A stretch of DNA of 23,789 bases from Oscillospiraceae bacterium (GCA_029005335.1 JAQXFT010000041.1:1-23789), one strand, 5' to 3'. Positions 1 to 7,887 are shown, numbered from the stretch's first letter. Program-made: numbers and translations. Notes: generated by a model from the letters alone, not told the origin.

Positions 1-10
1 CTCTGTCCCC

Positions 11-60
11 CTGCACCCCCTGCAAGCTTTTTGAAAAAAGCTTGACCAAAAACTTTTTTA
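11..60. repeat. Intergenic C-rich / AAGCTT inverted repeat element (cut by window start)
   Basis: The stretch opens with C-rich near-repeats (CCCCTGCA-type units at about 8-24). It continues into an inverted repeat with arms CAAGCTTTTT (23-32) and AAAAAGCTTG (35-44), then ACCAAAAACTTTTTT. The arms leave almost no loop, so in RNA the inner A/T pairs would open. The following T-run (54-59) would suit a terminator for a gene to the left. From memory, similar C-rich plus AAGCTT tails recur between genes in Ruminococcus-like genomes, so this may be the end of a dispersed repeat; that cannot be checked here. Confidence 0.45.
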
Positions 61-89
61 CAATATGATAAAAAGGAGGTTTTTAACAG

Positions 90-1376
90 ATGAAAAATAT
101 ACTCGTAGTCGGCGGTGGCGGTCGTGAGCATGCTATAATCATGAAGCTTGCCGAAAGTACTCATGTCGGAAAAATATACTGTACCCCCGGAAACGGCGGT
201 ATATCAAAATATGCGGAATGCTTTAATGTAAGTGCAACAGATATTGAGGGAGTAGTAAAGCTTGCAAAGAGACTTAATCCCGATATGGTTGTAGTAGCTC
301 CTGATGACCCTCTTGTGCTTGGAATGGTTGATGCTTTGCAGTCAGAGGGATTTATGACATTCGGCCCTAAGAAAGATGCAGCTATAATTGAGGGTTCAAA
401 GGTATTTTCAAAGGAGCTTATGAAGAAATACAATATTCCTACAGCTTTCTATGAAGTCTTTACAGACAGTGAAAAAGCAATAGCTTATCTTAAAGAACAG
501 AACAGCTATCCTGCTGTAATAAAGGCTGACGGTCTTGCACTCGGAAAGGGTGTAATTATTGCTCAGAATGAAGAGGAAGCCGTTTCCGCAGTACATGAAA
601 TGATTGATGATTTGAAATTCGGCAAAAGCTCTGCAAGAATAGTTATTGAAGAATTTCTTACAGGCCCTGAAGTTTCCGTACTCTCATTTACGGACGGTAA
701 AACAGTAGTTCCTATGATTTCATCAATGGACCACAAAAGAGCATACGACAATGACGAGGGACTTAATACAGGCGGTATGGGTACAGTATCCCCGAATCCT
801 TACTATACCGAAGAAATTGCAAGGGAATGTATGGAAAAGATATTCATTCCGACTATTAAGGCTATGAATGCAGAGGGCAGAACCTTTGAAGGCTGTCTGT
901 ATTTCGGACTTATGCTTACTCCTAAAGGCCCTAAGGTTATTGAATACAACTGCCGTTTCGGAGACCCTGAAACTCAGGTTGTACTTCCTATGCTTGATTC
1001 TGATTTATATGAAATCTTTGAGGCTGTATATAATCACACTCTTGACCAGCTCGATATAAAATGGCACTCCGGAGCTTGTGCCTGCGTCGTAATGGCAAGC
1101 GGAGGCTATCCTTTAAGCTATCCGAAGGGACTTGAAATATCCGGACTTGATGAAAAGGGTCAGACTGAAAATTGCTTTGTATACCATGCAGGCACAAAGC
1201 TTTCAGATGACGGAAAATTCCTTACAAACGGCGGACGTGTACTCGGAGTTACTGCAAGAGCTGAAAATCTTCAGTCCGCACTTGATACCGCATATCAGGG
1301 TGTATCAGAAATAAGCTTTGAAAATGTTCACTACAGAAAAGATATAGGACAGAGAGCTTTAAAGGCTCTTGAATAA
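90..1376 (+). CDS. purD: Phosphoribosylamine--glycine ligase (GAR synthetase)
   Basis: ATP-dependent ligase joining glycine to 5-phosphoribosylamine to give glycinamide ribonucleotide, the second step of de novo purine synthesis in the cytoplasm. At 428 residues it has the usual length for the family. Visible signatures are the N-terminal GGGGREHA loop (residues 8-15), the ATP-grasp middle with KADGLALGKGV, the NTGGMGTVSP stretch and the metal/ATP-binding EYNCRFGDPETQ. The start is fixed by a strong AGGAGG at 74-79, ten bases upstream. It is probably the last purine gene of an operon lying to the left. The next gene starts two bases after its stop with no good ribosome-binding site, suggesting coupled translation. 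Confidence 0.97.
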   Translation: MKNILVVGGGGREHAIIMKLAESTHVGKIYCTPGNGGISKYAECFNVSATDIEGVVKLAKRLNPDMVVVAPDDPLVLGMVDALQSEGFMTFGPKKDAAIIEGSKVFSKELMKKYNIPTAFYEVFTDSEKAIAYLKEQNSYPAVIKADGLALGKGVIIAQNEEEAVSAVHEMIDDLKFGKSSARIVIEEFLTGPEVSVLSFTDGKTVVPMISSMDHKRAYDNDEGLNTGGMGTVSPNPYYTEEIARECMEKIFIPTIKAMNAEGRTFEGCLYFGLMLTPKGPKVIEYNCRFGDPETQVVLPMLDSDLYEIFEAVYNHTLDQLDIKWHSGACACVVMASGGYPLSYPKGLEISGLDEKGQTENCFVYHAGTKLSDDGKFLTNGGRVLGVTARAENLQSALDTAYQGVSEISFENVHYRKDIGQRALKALE

Positions 1377-1378
1377 TC

Positions 1379-1999
1379 ATGCGTAAAAATTTACTGAAAT
1401 GCTTTTATTTTGCACTCTTCGGAAACATAGCCTTTATATTGTTTGCAATAGTCTGCTTTATATATTACTATGCTTTCGGCTCAATCGGAATAATAGTAAA
1501 ATCAATTGAAATTACAGCATATGTGTTTGAGGGAATAGGATTTATAATGAATCTTATATCAGCAGTGTATTTTTTCCGGACAGTGCGTGCAAGGCTTCCG
1601 ATGAAAATCGGCTACTGCGTATATATAATAGCAGAACTTGTTATGATGATTCTTGAGCTTAACTCATACCGGATTTCCTTTTATGAGCCTTACTCGCTTC
1701 CGCTTGCAATAATTCACTCGCTTTTTTCGGCTGGAATCTGTTTTACATTTCTGCTTCTTGAGCCGAAAACTACTTGTCTTGAAGTAATGGTTACAATTTC
1801 AGTGGCAATAATGTTTTTCGGAATGATGGGAAATATTTTCGGAATAAGAATCTATTTCAGTATTCTTACAAATGCCTTTGCATATGTTTTATTATTCGGT
1901 TCAGTTATATTTTTCATCAGACAGGAGAGAATAGAAATAGACTGCTATGGCGATAAGGCAAGGGTTGCGAAATATAAAAGCACATTCTTTGAAGAATAA
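1379..1999 (+). CDS. Six-helix integral membrane protein, unknown function
   Basis: A 206-residue hydrophobic protein I do not recognise. About six membrane helices can be seen (roughly residues 9-33, 44-66, 75-94, 106-127, 132-151 and 158-180). They are followed by a short charged tail (RQERIEIDCYGDKARVAKYK) that should be cytoplasmic. There are no catalytic or transporter motifs. The start lies two bases beyond the purD stop with no clear Shine-Dalgarno, so expression probably depends on coupling to purD. A hairpin follows the stop. No role in purine metabolism can be inferred from position alone. Confidence 0.8.
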   Translation: MRKNLLKCFYFALFGNIAFILFAIVCFIYYYAFGSIGIIVKSIEITAYVFEGIGFIMNLISAVYFFRTVRARLPMKIGYCVYIIAELVMMILELNSYRISFYEPYSLPLAIIHSLFSAGICFTFLLLEPKTTCLEVMVTISVAIMFFGMMGNIFGIRIYFSILTNAFAYVLLFGSVIFFIRQERIEIDCYGDKARVAKYKSTFFEE

Positions 2000-2004
2000 T
2001 ATAT

Positions 2005-2035
2005 ACGGGCGGTTTGCTGACTGCCCGTAATTTTT
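2005..2035 (+). terminator. Hairpin terminator after the membrane protein gene
   Basis: Arms ACGGGCGGT (2005-2013) and ACTGCCCGT (2020-2028) form a 9-bp stem with one G-T pair and a 6-nt loop. AA and five T follow. It ends only a few bases before the uvrC ribosome-binding site and no separate uvrC promoter is visible between them. Termination may therefore be partial, with uvrC fed by read-through. Confidence 0.65.
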
Positions 2036-2052
2036 ATCTAAGGTGATAGATT

Positions 2053-3861
2053 ATGAATACAAGAACAGAATATCTGCGTGAAAAGACATCAAGGCTTACA
2101 TCATCTCCGGGAGTCTATCTCATGAAGGATAAAAGCGGAGCTATAATATATATAGGCAAGGCTAAAAATCTTAAAAACCGTGTTTCGAGCTATTTCAGGG
2201 AAAATCCGGAGCATACTCCTAAGACAGCAAAAATGGTATCTCAGGTATATGACTATGATTTTATAGTGACTGATTCCGAATATGAAGCACTGATTCTTGA
2301 ATGCAGCCTGATAAAACAGAACAAGCCTAAATATAACATACTTCTGAAAGATGACAAGGGATACCACTATATAAAGATTTCAAAGGAAGATTATCCCCGT
2401 ATTACCGATGAAAAGAATATTTCCGATGACGGGGAATATCTGGGCCCTTATATGAGCGGATTTGTTACCCGTGAGACTGTAAACGAGGTAAACAAGGTTT
2501 TTATGCTTCCGACCTGCAACAAAAAATTTCCCGATGATTTCCGGAAGGGAAGACCTTGCCTTAACTATCATATAAAAAAATGCATGGGGCTTTGTATGGG
2601 AAATATCAGCAGGGAGGATTACAATAATATTGTCAGTCAGGCTGTTGAATATATAAAAAACGGCAATTCGCTTTCTGTTGAAAGGCTTGAATCGGAAATG
2701 CAGAGATATGCCGAAAACTGCGAATTTGAAAAAGCCGCTCTGATACGAGACAGAATTATTGCTGTGAAGAAAGCTTCGGAAAAACAGAAAATTATCAGTA
2801 ATGGTGTAAATAATGCGGATATTATTGGTACAGCTTCAAATTATGATAATATCTGCATATCGGTACTGATGTATCGTTCGGGCAGACTTTTTGATAAATC
2901 TGTGTTTAACGTTCCGCATGGTGGAGATAATATAACAGGAGACTTTATAAAGCAGTTCTATCATGGAAAAACTGACATTCCAAAAGCAATAATAATTGAA
3001 GATATTCCGGAGGATTCTGAACTTATACAGAATATGCTTTCGGAGCAGTCAGGACATACCGTAAAGCTTTCAACAGCAAAAAAAGGTCATCTTGCGGAGC
3101 TTCTGAGGCTTGCAAAGAATAACAGTGCGGAATATATAGCTGTAACTGATTCCCGAACCAGTCGGGAGGTAATCGCTCTTGAGGAGCTTTCAAAGCTTCT
3201 CGGACTTGAAAAACCGCCGTTATATATAGAAGCATATGATATTTCCAATCTGTCGTCATCATCTATGGTTGCAGGAATGGTCGTATTCAGGGACGGCAAG
3301 CCTTTTAAAAAGGCTTATAAGCGATTCAGCATAAAAGAGATATATTTTCAGAATGACTATGGAAGTATGCAGGAGGTTCTGAGAAGAAGACTTTTAAAAA
3401 TCGGCAATGATGAGGACGAATATTTTTCACGCTGTCCGGATTTGATACTTCTTGACGGCGGAAAAGGTCATGTGAATACAGTCGCTCCATTGCTTGAGGA
3501 GCTTAATCTGAATATTCCGCTTTATGGAATGGTAAAGGACAGCAAGCACCGTACAAGAGCTATAACAACCGGCGGAAAGGAAATTCAGATTTCAGGCTTT
3601 AAGTCGGCATTCAATCTTTTAACTCAGATTCAGGACGAGGTTCACAGATTTTCCGTTGACTATATGCACAGAAAGCACAGCAAATCATCATATAAATCCG
3701 AACTGACAAATATAAAAGGAATAGGTGACAAAAAAGCCTCAAAAATAATGCTTTATTTCAAAACTAAAGAAAATCTCTGCAATGCCGATGTTCAGGAACT
3801 CGCCAGAGCCGGAGGTATCAGCATAGAGACGGCTCAGGAGCTTTATAAAATGCTCCATTAA
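2053..3861 (+). CDS. uvrC: Excinuclease ABC subunit C
   Basis: Nuclease subunit of nucleotide excision repair, making the 3' and 5' incisions in the UvrB-DNA complex. At 602 residues it is full length. Domains in order: GIY-YIG nuclease (GVY at 20-22, YIG at 33-35), a Cys-containing linker (CLNYHIKKCMGLC), the UVR motif that binds UvrB (about 200-240), an RNase H-like endonuclease with DISN and LLDGGKGH motifs, and C-terminal helix-hairpin-helix repeats (NIKGIGDKKASKI and a second one). The start follows AAGGTG at 2040-2045. It stands between a weak terminator and the rsmD promoter. Catalytic residues appear intact. Confidence 0.97.
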   Translation: MNTRTEYLREKTSRLTSSPGVYLMKDKSGAIIYIGKAKNLKNRVSSYFRENPEHTPKTAKMVSQVYDYDFIVTDSEYEALILECSLIKQNKPKYNILLKDDKGYHYIKISKEDYPRITDEKNISDDGEYLGPYMSGFVTRETVNEVNKVFMLPTCNKKFPDDFRKGRPCLNYHIKKCMGLCMGNISREDYNNIVSQAVEYIKNGNSLSVERLESEMQRYAENCEFEKAALIRDRIIAVKKASEKQKIISNGVNNADIIGTASNYDNICISVLMYRSGRLFDKSVFNVPHGGDNITGDFIKQFYHGKTDIPKAIIIEDIPEDSELIQNMLSEQSGHTVKLSTAKKGHLAELLRLAKNNSAEYIAVTDSRTSREVIALEELSKLLGLEKPPLYIEAYDISNLSSSSMVAGMVVFRDGKPFKKAYKRFSIKEIYFQNDYGSMQEVLRRRLLKIGNDEDEYFSRCPDLILLDGGKGHVNTVAPLLEELNLNIPLYGMVKDSKHRTRAITTGGKEIQISGFKSAFNLLTQIQDEVHRFSVDYMHRKHSKSSYKSELTNIKGIGDKKASKIMLYFKTKENLCNADVQELARAGGISIETAQELYKMLH

Positions 3862-3907
3862 TAGTTATCGGCTTTTTTCGACAAAAAAATATTTTTTTCA
3901 AAATATA

Positions 3908-3936
3908 TAGACATTTGAAAGAAAATAATATATAAT
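3908..3936 (+). promoter_or_regulatory. Promoter for rsmD-coaD operon
   Basis: TAGACA (3908-3913), a 17-bp spacer, then a perfect TATAAT (3931-3936). The expected transcription start (about 3943) falls at or just before the AGGTG ribosome-binding site, so the leader before the rsmD ATG at 3954 would be only around 10 nt. Confidence 0.65.
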
Positions 3937-3953
3937 TAGAATAGGTGATTTTT

Positions 3954-4508
3954 ATGAGAATAATTACAGGTTCAGCAAGGGGCAGAAAATTAATCGCTCC
4001 CGAGGGACTTGATGTCCGCCCTACTACAGATAAGGTCAAGGAAGCTATTTTTTCAGCAATACAGTTTGAAATTGAAGGTGCTTATGTCCTCGATTTGTTC
4101 TCAGGAAGCGGTCAGATGGGTATCGAAGCACTCAGCAGAGGTGCAAAGAGAGCTGTCTTTGTCGATAATTCACAGAAAGCCCTGAGATGTGTAAATGAAA
4201 ATCTGAGAAATTCTCAGCTTGATAAATATGCTGATGTCATAAATCGTGACAGCTATGATTATATAAAGCATATAAACAAAAAATTTGATATTGTAATCCT
4301 TGACCCGCCTTACAGATATAACCATATAAATAATATACTGCCGTTTGTATCTGAAAAGCTCAGTGACGGAGGATATATTATATGTGAGTATGAGTCAGAT
4401 GCAGATATTGATATTATTCCTGATGGTCTGAAGCTTAAAAAAACATACAGATATGGAAAAATAAATGTAAGCATACTTTACAGAGAATCAGAGGAGGACG
4501 GCGAATAA
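3954..4508 (+). CDS. rsmD: 16S rRNA (guanine(966)-N(2))-methyltransferase RsmD
   Basis: SAM-dependent methyltransferase that modifies G966 (E. coli numbering) of 16S rRNA in the small subunit. The product of 184 residues starts MRIITGSARGRKL, typical for the family. It has the SAM-binding LDLFSGSG motif followed by QMGIEALSRGA, and the catalytic DPPY tetrad in ILDPPYRY. A GTG at 3945 would add three residues but lies inside the AGGTG ribosome-binding site (3943-3947), so ATG 3954 is chosen. The stop overlaps the next start by one base (TAATG). The rsmD-coaD pairing is widespread in bacteria. Confidence 0.95.
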   Translation: MRIITGSARGRKLIAPEGLDVRPTTDKVKEAIFSAIQFEIEGAYVLDLFSGSGQMGIEALSRGAKRAVFVDNSQKALRCVNENLRNSQLDKYADVINRDSYDYIKHINKKFDIVILDPPYRYNHINNILPFVSEKLSDGGYIICEYESDADIDIIPDGLKLKKTYRYGKINVSILYRESEEDGE

Positions 4509-5014
4509 TGAGAAGAATTGCAGTCTGTCCGGGAAGCTTCGACCCTATAACGCTGGGACATCTCGATATTATAACAAGAGCTTCAAAGCTTTTTGATAAG
4601 GTGGTCGTGCTTATTTCCAAAAATGCCGGAAAAGGTGAACCAAGCTTTACCCCAACAGAAAGAATGCTTCTCGCTGAAACGGCAACTCATGGACTTGACA
4701 ATGTAGTGATAGATATTCTCGACGGACTTCTCGCCGATTATGTGAGAAATGTAGGAGCTGTCGCTATTGTAAAGGGTCTCAGGGCAGTAAGCGATTTTGA
4801 ATATGAATTTCAGATGGCTCTTGCAAATAAAAAGCTCTATGGAGGAGCAGAAACTATATTTCTTACAACTCAGTCTGAAAATATGTATCTCAGCTCAAGC
4901 CTTGTAAAACAGATAGCATATTTCGGAGGAGATATAAGCCATTTTGTACCTGACTGTATACTTGAGGATATAAAAAAAAGATTGGTAAAGGAGAAGAATA
5001 ATTATGAATATTGA
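4508..5014 (+). CDS. coaD: Phosphopantetheine adenylyltransferase
   Basis: Catalyses the penultimate step of coenzyme A synthesis, transferring AMP from ATP to 4'-phosphopantetheine. The 168-residue product has the nucleotidyltransferase CPGSFDPITLGH signature at residues 6-17 (the T-x-G-H motif is TLGH). It also has the KGLRAVSDFEYEFQMA block, in which the Arg contacts substrate, and the conserved C-terminal SSSLVKQIAYFGGD segment. It overlaps rsmD by one base and the downstream coiled-coil gene by eleven bases, so the three genes are translated as a unit. Confidence 0.97.
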   Translation: MRRIAVCPGSFDPITLGHLDIITRASKLFDKVVVLISKNAGKGEPSFTPTERMLLAETATHGLDNVVIDILDGLLADYVRNVGAVAIVKGLRAVSDFEYEFQMALANKKLYGGAETIFLTTQSENMYLSSSLVKQIAYFGGDISHFVPDCILEDIKKRLVKEKNNYEY

Positions 5015-5456
5015 AGAAATTCTTGAGGAAATCGATGAGCTTGTCGAAAAATCCCCGACAGTCCCATTTATAACACATAAGAAAATGATTGACAGTGACC
5101 GCCTCAGAGAGCTTATAAGCGATGCAAGAATGAATCTCCCCAAAGAGCTTAAAGAGGCTCAGAGGGTTGAGTATGAAGCACAGAAAATTCTTGACGATGC
5201 CACAAAAGAGGCTGAATCAATCATTCAGAGGGCTGAGGACAGAGCCTCGAAGATTGTCGCAAAGGAAGCTATCGTTGAGGAGGCAAGAAAAAAAGCTATC
5301 GATATGATTAAAAAGGCTCAGCAAAGCTCTCAGAATATACAGAAAACTGCTATAATATCAATTACAAAAATGCTCGATGAAACAGAAGCAAGCTATAATA
5401 AAAATCTGCAATCCATAAGAGCTGTAAAAGCTAAGTTTCCAACACCAAAAGGATAA
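5004..5456 (+). CDS. Coiled-coil protein (ATP synthase subunit B/H-like), unknown role
   Basis: The 150-residue soluble protein is mostly a long charged helix rich in Ala, Glu and Lys. After a short N-terminal head (IEEILEEIDELVEKSP) comes a heptad-like region (about 40-140) with AQKILDDATKEAESIIQRAEDRASKIVAKEA. This resembles the stalk subunits of rotary ATPases and DivIVA-like proteins. Such genes are often annotated simply as ATPase in Clostridia and commonly follow coaD. There is no nucleotide-binding motif and no ATP synthase gene nearby, so a direct ATPase role is unlikely. A ribosome-binding site AAAGGAG lies inside the end of coaD. It may be a cell-division or scaffolding protein; the function is unknown. 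Confidence 0.85.
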   Translation: MNIEEILEEIDELVEKSPTVPFITHKKMIDSDRLRELISDARMNLPKELKEAQRVEYEAQKILDDATKEAESIIQRAEDRASKIVAKEAIVEEARKKAIDMIKKAQQSSQNIQKTAIISITKMLDETEASYNKNLQSIRAVKAKFPTPKG

Positions 5457-5468
5457 CAAAATAAAGTT

Positions 5469-5483
5469 TTAACAGACTGTTAA
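5469..5483. promoter_or_regulatory. 15-bp palindrome upstream of the Lrp-type regulator
   Basis: Perfect inverted repeat TTAACA-GAC-TGTTAA, 125 bp before the regulator start and just after the stop of the coiled-coil gene. Lrp/AsnC proteins bind short imperfect palindromes of about 13-15 bp and often regulate their own genes, so this is a candidate autoregulatory operator. That role is inferred from position and symmetry only. Confidence 0.4.
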
Positions 5484-5550
5484 TAGAAAATTCACAGAAT
5501 ATACATATTTATGTGATAACATATTAATGGTGAATTTAATATACGCAAAG

Positions 5551-5592
5551 AGGCGTTGCTTGTTTTATTACGGGCAACGTCTGTCTTTTTTT
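5551..5592 (+). terminator. Intrinsic terminator / possible leader attenuator before the Lrp-type gene
   Basis: Arms AGGCGTTGC (5551-5559) and GCAACGTCT (5574-5582) give a 9-bp stem with one G-T pair and a 14-nt loop. GTC and seven T (5586-5592) follow. The regulator's GGGAGG begins two bases after the T-run, leaving no room for a promoter behind the terminator. Either it ends the coaD operon and lets some read-through reach the regulator, or it is an attenuator in the regulator's own leader. Confidence 0.75.
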
Positions 5593-5607
5593 CGGGAGGT
5601 TTTTTAT

Positions 5608-6042
5608 ATGGATAAAATTGATGCCATGCTTATAAACTTTTTGCAGGTTAATGCCAGAACACCTTTAAAGGCACTTGCCTCAAAAGTCTTTCTCTCTGCT
5701 CCGGCAGTGTCTTCACGAATTGACAAGCTTGAAAAACAGGGAATTATAAAAGGCTACAATACAGTTCTTGACCACCAGAAATTAGGATACCATATAACGG
5801 CATTCATAAGCCTTGAGATAAAGGCAAGTCAGAAAAGTGAGTTTTATCCGTTTATAAACCAGTGTCCGAACGTTCTGGAATGCGATTGTGTTACGGGAAG
5901 CTATTCAATGCTTATAAAAGTAGCATTTCCCAGTACTCAGGAGCTTGATACATTTATAGGACAGCTTCAGCACTATGGAAATACCTCAACTCAGATTGTA
6001 TTTTCAACGCCTGTAGCACACAGAGAAATACATATTGAATAA
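5608..6042 (+). CDS. Lrp/AsnC family transcriptional regulator
   Basis: A 144-residue DNA-binding regulator that typically senses an amino acid. The N-terminal helix-turn-helix is visible as INFLQVNARTPLKALASKVF followed by LSAPAVSSRIDKLEKQGIIKGY. The C-terminal RAM ligand-binding/oligomerisation domain (about 65-144) contains NVLECDCVTGSYSMLIKV with the usual G-x-Y/D pattern. An in-frame start at 5527 would add 27 unrelated residues encoded by the hairpin terminator. ATG 5608 has GGGAGG seven bases upstream and yields a normal-length protein. The target genes and effector cannot be read from context. Confidence 0.93.
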   Translation: MDKIDAMLINFLQVNARTPLKALASKVFLSAPAVSSRIDKLEKQGIIKGYNTVLDHQKLGYHITAFISLEIKASQKSEFYPFINQCPNVLECDCVTGSYSMLIKVAFPSTQELDTFIGQLQHYGNTSTQIVFSTPVAHREIHIE

Positions 6043-6077
6043 AAAAATGACGGTCATTTTCAGACCGTCTTATTTTT
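6041..6077. terminator. Bidirectional terminator between convergent genes
   Basis: GACGGTC (6049-6055) and GACCGTC (6063-6069) form a 7-bp stem with a 7-nt loop. Seven A precede it (6041-6047) and TTATTTTTT follows, so it has a T-run on both strands. It separates the convergent Lrp-type gene and pspC-like gene. Confidence 0.85.
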
Positions 6078-6269
6078 TCAGTTGGTATCGAATTTGTCAG
6101 GCATTACTATTGCACAGATGATATATGCAAGAATCCCGAATCCGGCAAAGCAGGATAAAATTGCCCATGCAACACGGATTACAGTTACATCTAAATTAAG
6201 ATATTCTGCAACTCCGGCACATACTCCGCAGAGCATTTTATTCTGTGAATTTCTGTAAAGTCTTTTCAT
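6078..6269 (-). CDS. PspC-domain membrane protein
   Basis: A 63-residue protein that is one PspC domain: MKRLYRNSQNKMLCGVCAGVAEYLNLDVTVIRVAW followed by one membrane-spanning stretch (about 31-57) and a short polar tail. PspC domains are found in phage-shock and LiaF-type envelope-stress systems, anchoring signalling proteins at the inner membrane. AAAGGAGG lies upstream of the start. It is the last gene of the padR / DUF1700 / DUF4097 operon, 15 bp after the preceding stop. This company suggests a role in sensing or buffering envelope stress. Confidence 0.93.
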   Translation of the reverse strand: MKRLYRNSQNKMLCGVCAGVAEYLNLDVTVIRVAWAILSCFAGFGILAYIICAIVMPDKFDTN

Positions 6270-6284
6270 AAAGAAAACCTCCTT

Positions 6285-7028
6285 TTAGTTAGTAAAATTT
6301 ATATCGCCAAATGAATTTGATACTTTGATTTTTACGTCCTCTGACTGACAGTTGAAATCCTGAGTATTTCCGAATGATGTTGCAGTATCAAATCCATAAT
6401 TGTCACCTGAAAGATTTATATCCATATTTCCGAAGGAATTTTCAATCTGTCCGGATTTCTTTATCTTTAAATCCGAAGTTTCAAGGCTTCCGAAAGAGCC
6501 TGTAAAATCTGCATAATTACATTCTGAATCCTTCAATATATATTCTCCGAATGAACAGTCAATATCAAGCTTATCTGCATTAAGCTCCGATATTTTCATC
6601 AGTGAAAAGGAAGAATTTATATCAGCTTTGTCCAGAGTTTTATCGGGTATATATATTGTATAAGTGCCGACAAATTCCTCAGTGACGTTTCCAAGCTGAA
6701 AATCCTTGTTTTTTAATCTTGATTTTAAATCCTTGTCAGTAATTTTCAGCTTCTCGTCTGATATATCAATATCCGGAAGAAATTTTTCCGGAACATTTTC
6801 GGCAGTGATTTTTAATTTATCTCCCTGCTTTATATTGATATTCATAAAGCATACTTCCAGTTCAAGCTCAGATATATTTTCGTCAAATTCCTTTGTGAAT
6901 GATACCGGCTCGCCAAGATATATTTCATTGAATTTTTTATAATTCAAAGCACATACAGTAATTCCGACTGCTGAAAAAACCGTACCGCATACAATAGCTC
7001 CGATTCCTATTTTAGTAATCACTTTCAT
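6285..7028 (-). CDS. Membrane-anchored DUF4097-like beta-solenoid protein with SFG repeats
   Basis: The 247-residue protein has an N-terminal membrane anchor (about residues 3-28, ITKIGIGAIVCGTVFSAVGI) and an extracytoplasmic domain of short beta strands. The C-terminal half repeats a Ser-Phe-Gly motif about every 20-30 residues (CSFGEY, GSFGSL, NSFGNM, TSFGNT, NSFGDI). This is the pattern of DUF4097/LiaF-like adhesin-type solenoids, in which each turn starts with S-F-G. It starts three bases after the DUF1700 stop. The Shine-Dalgarno (GGGAGG) is a little distant, so translation is probably coupled. Members commonly sit with HAAS-domain and PspC proteins; their molecular function is not established. 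Confidence 0.85.
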   Translation of the reverse strand: MKVITKIGIGAIVCGTVFSAVGITVCALNYKKFNEIYLGEPVSFTKEFDENISELELEVCFMNINIKQGDKLKITAENVPEKFLPDIDISDEKLKITDKDLKSRLKNKDFQLGNVTEEFVGTYTIYIPDKTLDKADINSSFSLMKISELNADKLDIDCSFGEYILKDSECNYADFTGSFGSLETSDLKIKKSGQIENSFGNMDINLSGDNYGFDTATSFGNTQDFNCQSEDVKIKVSNSFGDINFTN

Positions 7029-7031
7029 GAA

Positions 7032-7886
7032 TTATACAGCCTCCCTTTTGTAGAAAACAGAATGCACAAGTGCTATTGAAATTATAAAAAGCTTTCTGCA
7101 GAGCCTGAGAATTACTTCACACAGGGGGATAAATGCAATTATTACGAGACCTGTAAAAAGGAGTCCCAGTCCGATAAGAAGTATTCCGACTGCAAAGGCA
7201 GGACTGAAAAGAACTGAACAGCCTGCTAAAAAGAGAGCTATTCCGACAGCTCCGAAAGCGATAGTAACTGAAAATACTGCTGCAATAATTCCGACAAGTA
7301 TTCCGAATAATCCCGCTACAAGACCAATCCATAACGGACTTGTAAGAATTATAATAAGAATAATCAGAAGCAGGTCTTTTCCGTCACGGCTTTTTTCACA
7401 GAATCCCTTATTTTCCGGTATATTGAATTTTTCCTCATCATTTCCCTGAGTGTTTCCGGAGCTACTTTTTTTTTTGTCACCATTGTTTTTCAGTATAAAT
7501 ACAATTGCAACAATTGCTCCTATTATGCTGAGCGGTATAATAAATTCCTCAAGGCTTGTTATAAGAGCTATCAGAAATATTGCTGTTATGATAAGCAGGG
7601 CTTTATCCTGAGTAATTCTGTTAAGAATTTTTTTCCACTGCGGAATATCCGAATCGGAAGTATTTTTAAAGTTTCCGGATTCTGTTTCCTGATTGCTTAT
7701 CATACCGCTTTCCCTGATGATATTTTCGGCAATTTTTTCGGGAGAACCGAGATGTTCAATGAGTTCGGTTTCGTTTTCGGTATCTTCAAAGAGTTCCTTA
7801 TAGTATCTCAGAGCGGATTCTCTTTCTGGTTCAGAAAGAGGTGAAAGAGCGTTGTCGAGCCTTTTAATAAAATCATATTTGTCCAT
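7032..7886 (-). CDS. HAAS/DUF1700-domain membrane protein
   Basis: The 284-residue protein starts MDKYDFIKRLDNALSPLSEP. Its N-terminal helical HAAS domain (about 1-65) ends ELIEHLGSPEKIAENI, the module that binds and is controlled by partner PadR-type repressors in related operons. A first pair of membrane helices (about 95-135) follows, then a charged loop and a strongly hydrophobic C-terminal half with four or more helices. An upstream in-frame start at 8039 would lie wholly inside padR. ATG 7886 has GGAGGAG within the padR end and sits one base after the padR stop, so it is preferred. Family knowledge suggests it acts with PadR to tune envelope genes. Confidence 0.88.
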   Translation of the reverse strand: MDKYDFIKRLDNALSPLSEPERESALRYYKELFEDTENETELIEHLGSPEKIAENIIRESGMISNQETESGNFKNTSDSDIPQWKKILNRITQDKALLIITAIFLIALITSLEEFIIPLSIIGAIVAIVFILKNNGDKKKSSSGNTQGNDEEKFNIPENKGFCEKSRDGKDLLLIILIIILTSPLWIGLVAGLFGILVGIIAAVFSVTIAFGAVGIALFLAGCSVLFSPAFAVGILLIGLGLLFTGLVIIAFIPLCEVILRLCRKLFIISIALVHSVFYKREAV

Positions 7887-7887
7887 T

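Noticed and set aside
3883..3898. Terminator after uvrC formed by the A-run/T-run palindrome
   Set aside because: The stem has no G-C pairs and there is no U-run beyond it; it is more simply the A/T-rich upstream part of the rsmD promoter.
5457..5607. T-box or amino-acid riboswitch before the Lrp-type gene
   Set aside because: Only a simple hairpin and a short palindrome are present; there is no room for a specifier loop and no T-box core sequence is seen.
5527..5607. Longer N-terminus for the Lrp-type regulator
   Set aside because: The added residues would be encoded by the terminator hairpin and do not resemble the family; the internal ATG at 5608 has a strong ribosome-binding site.
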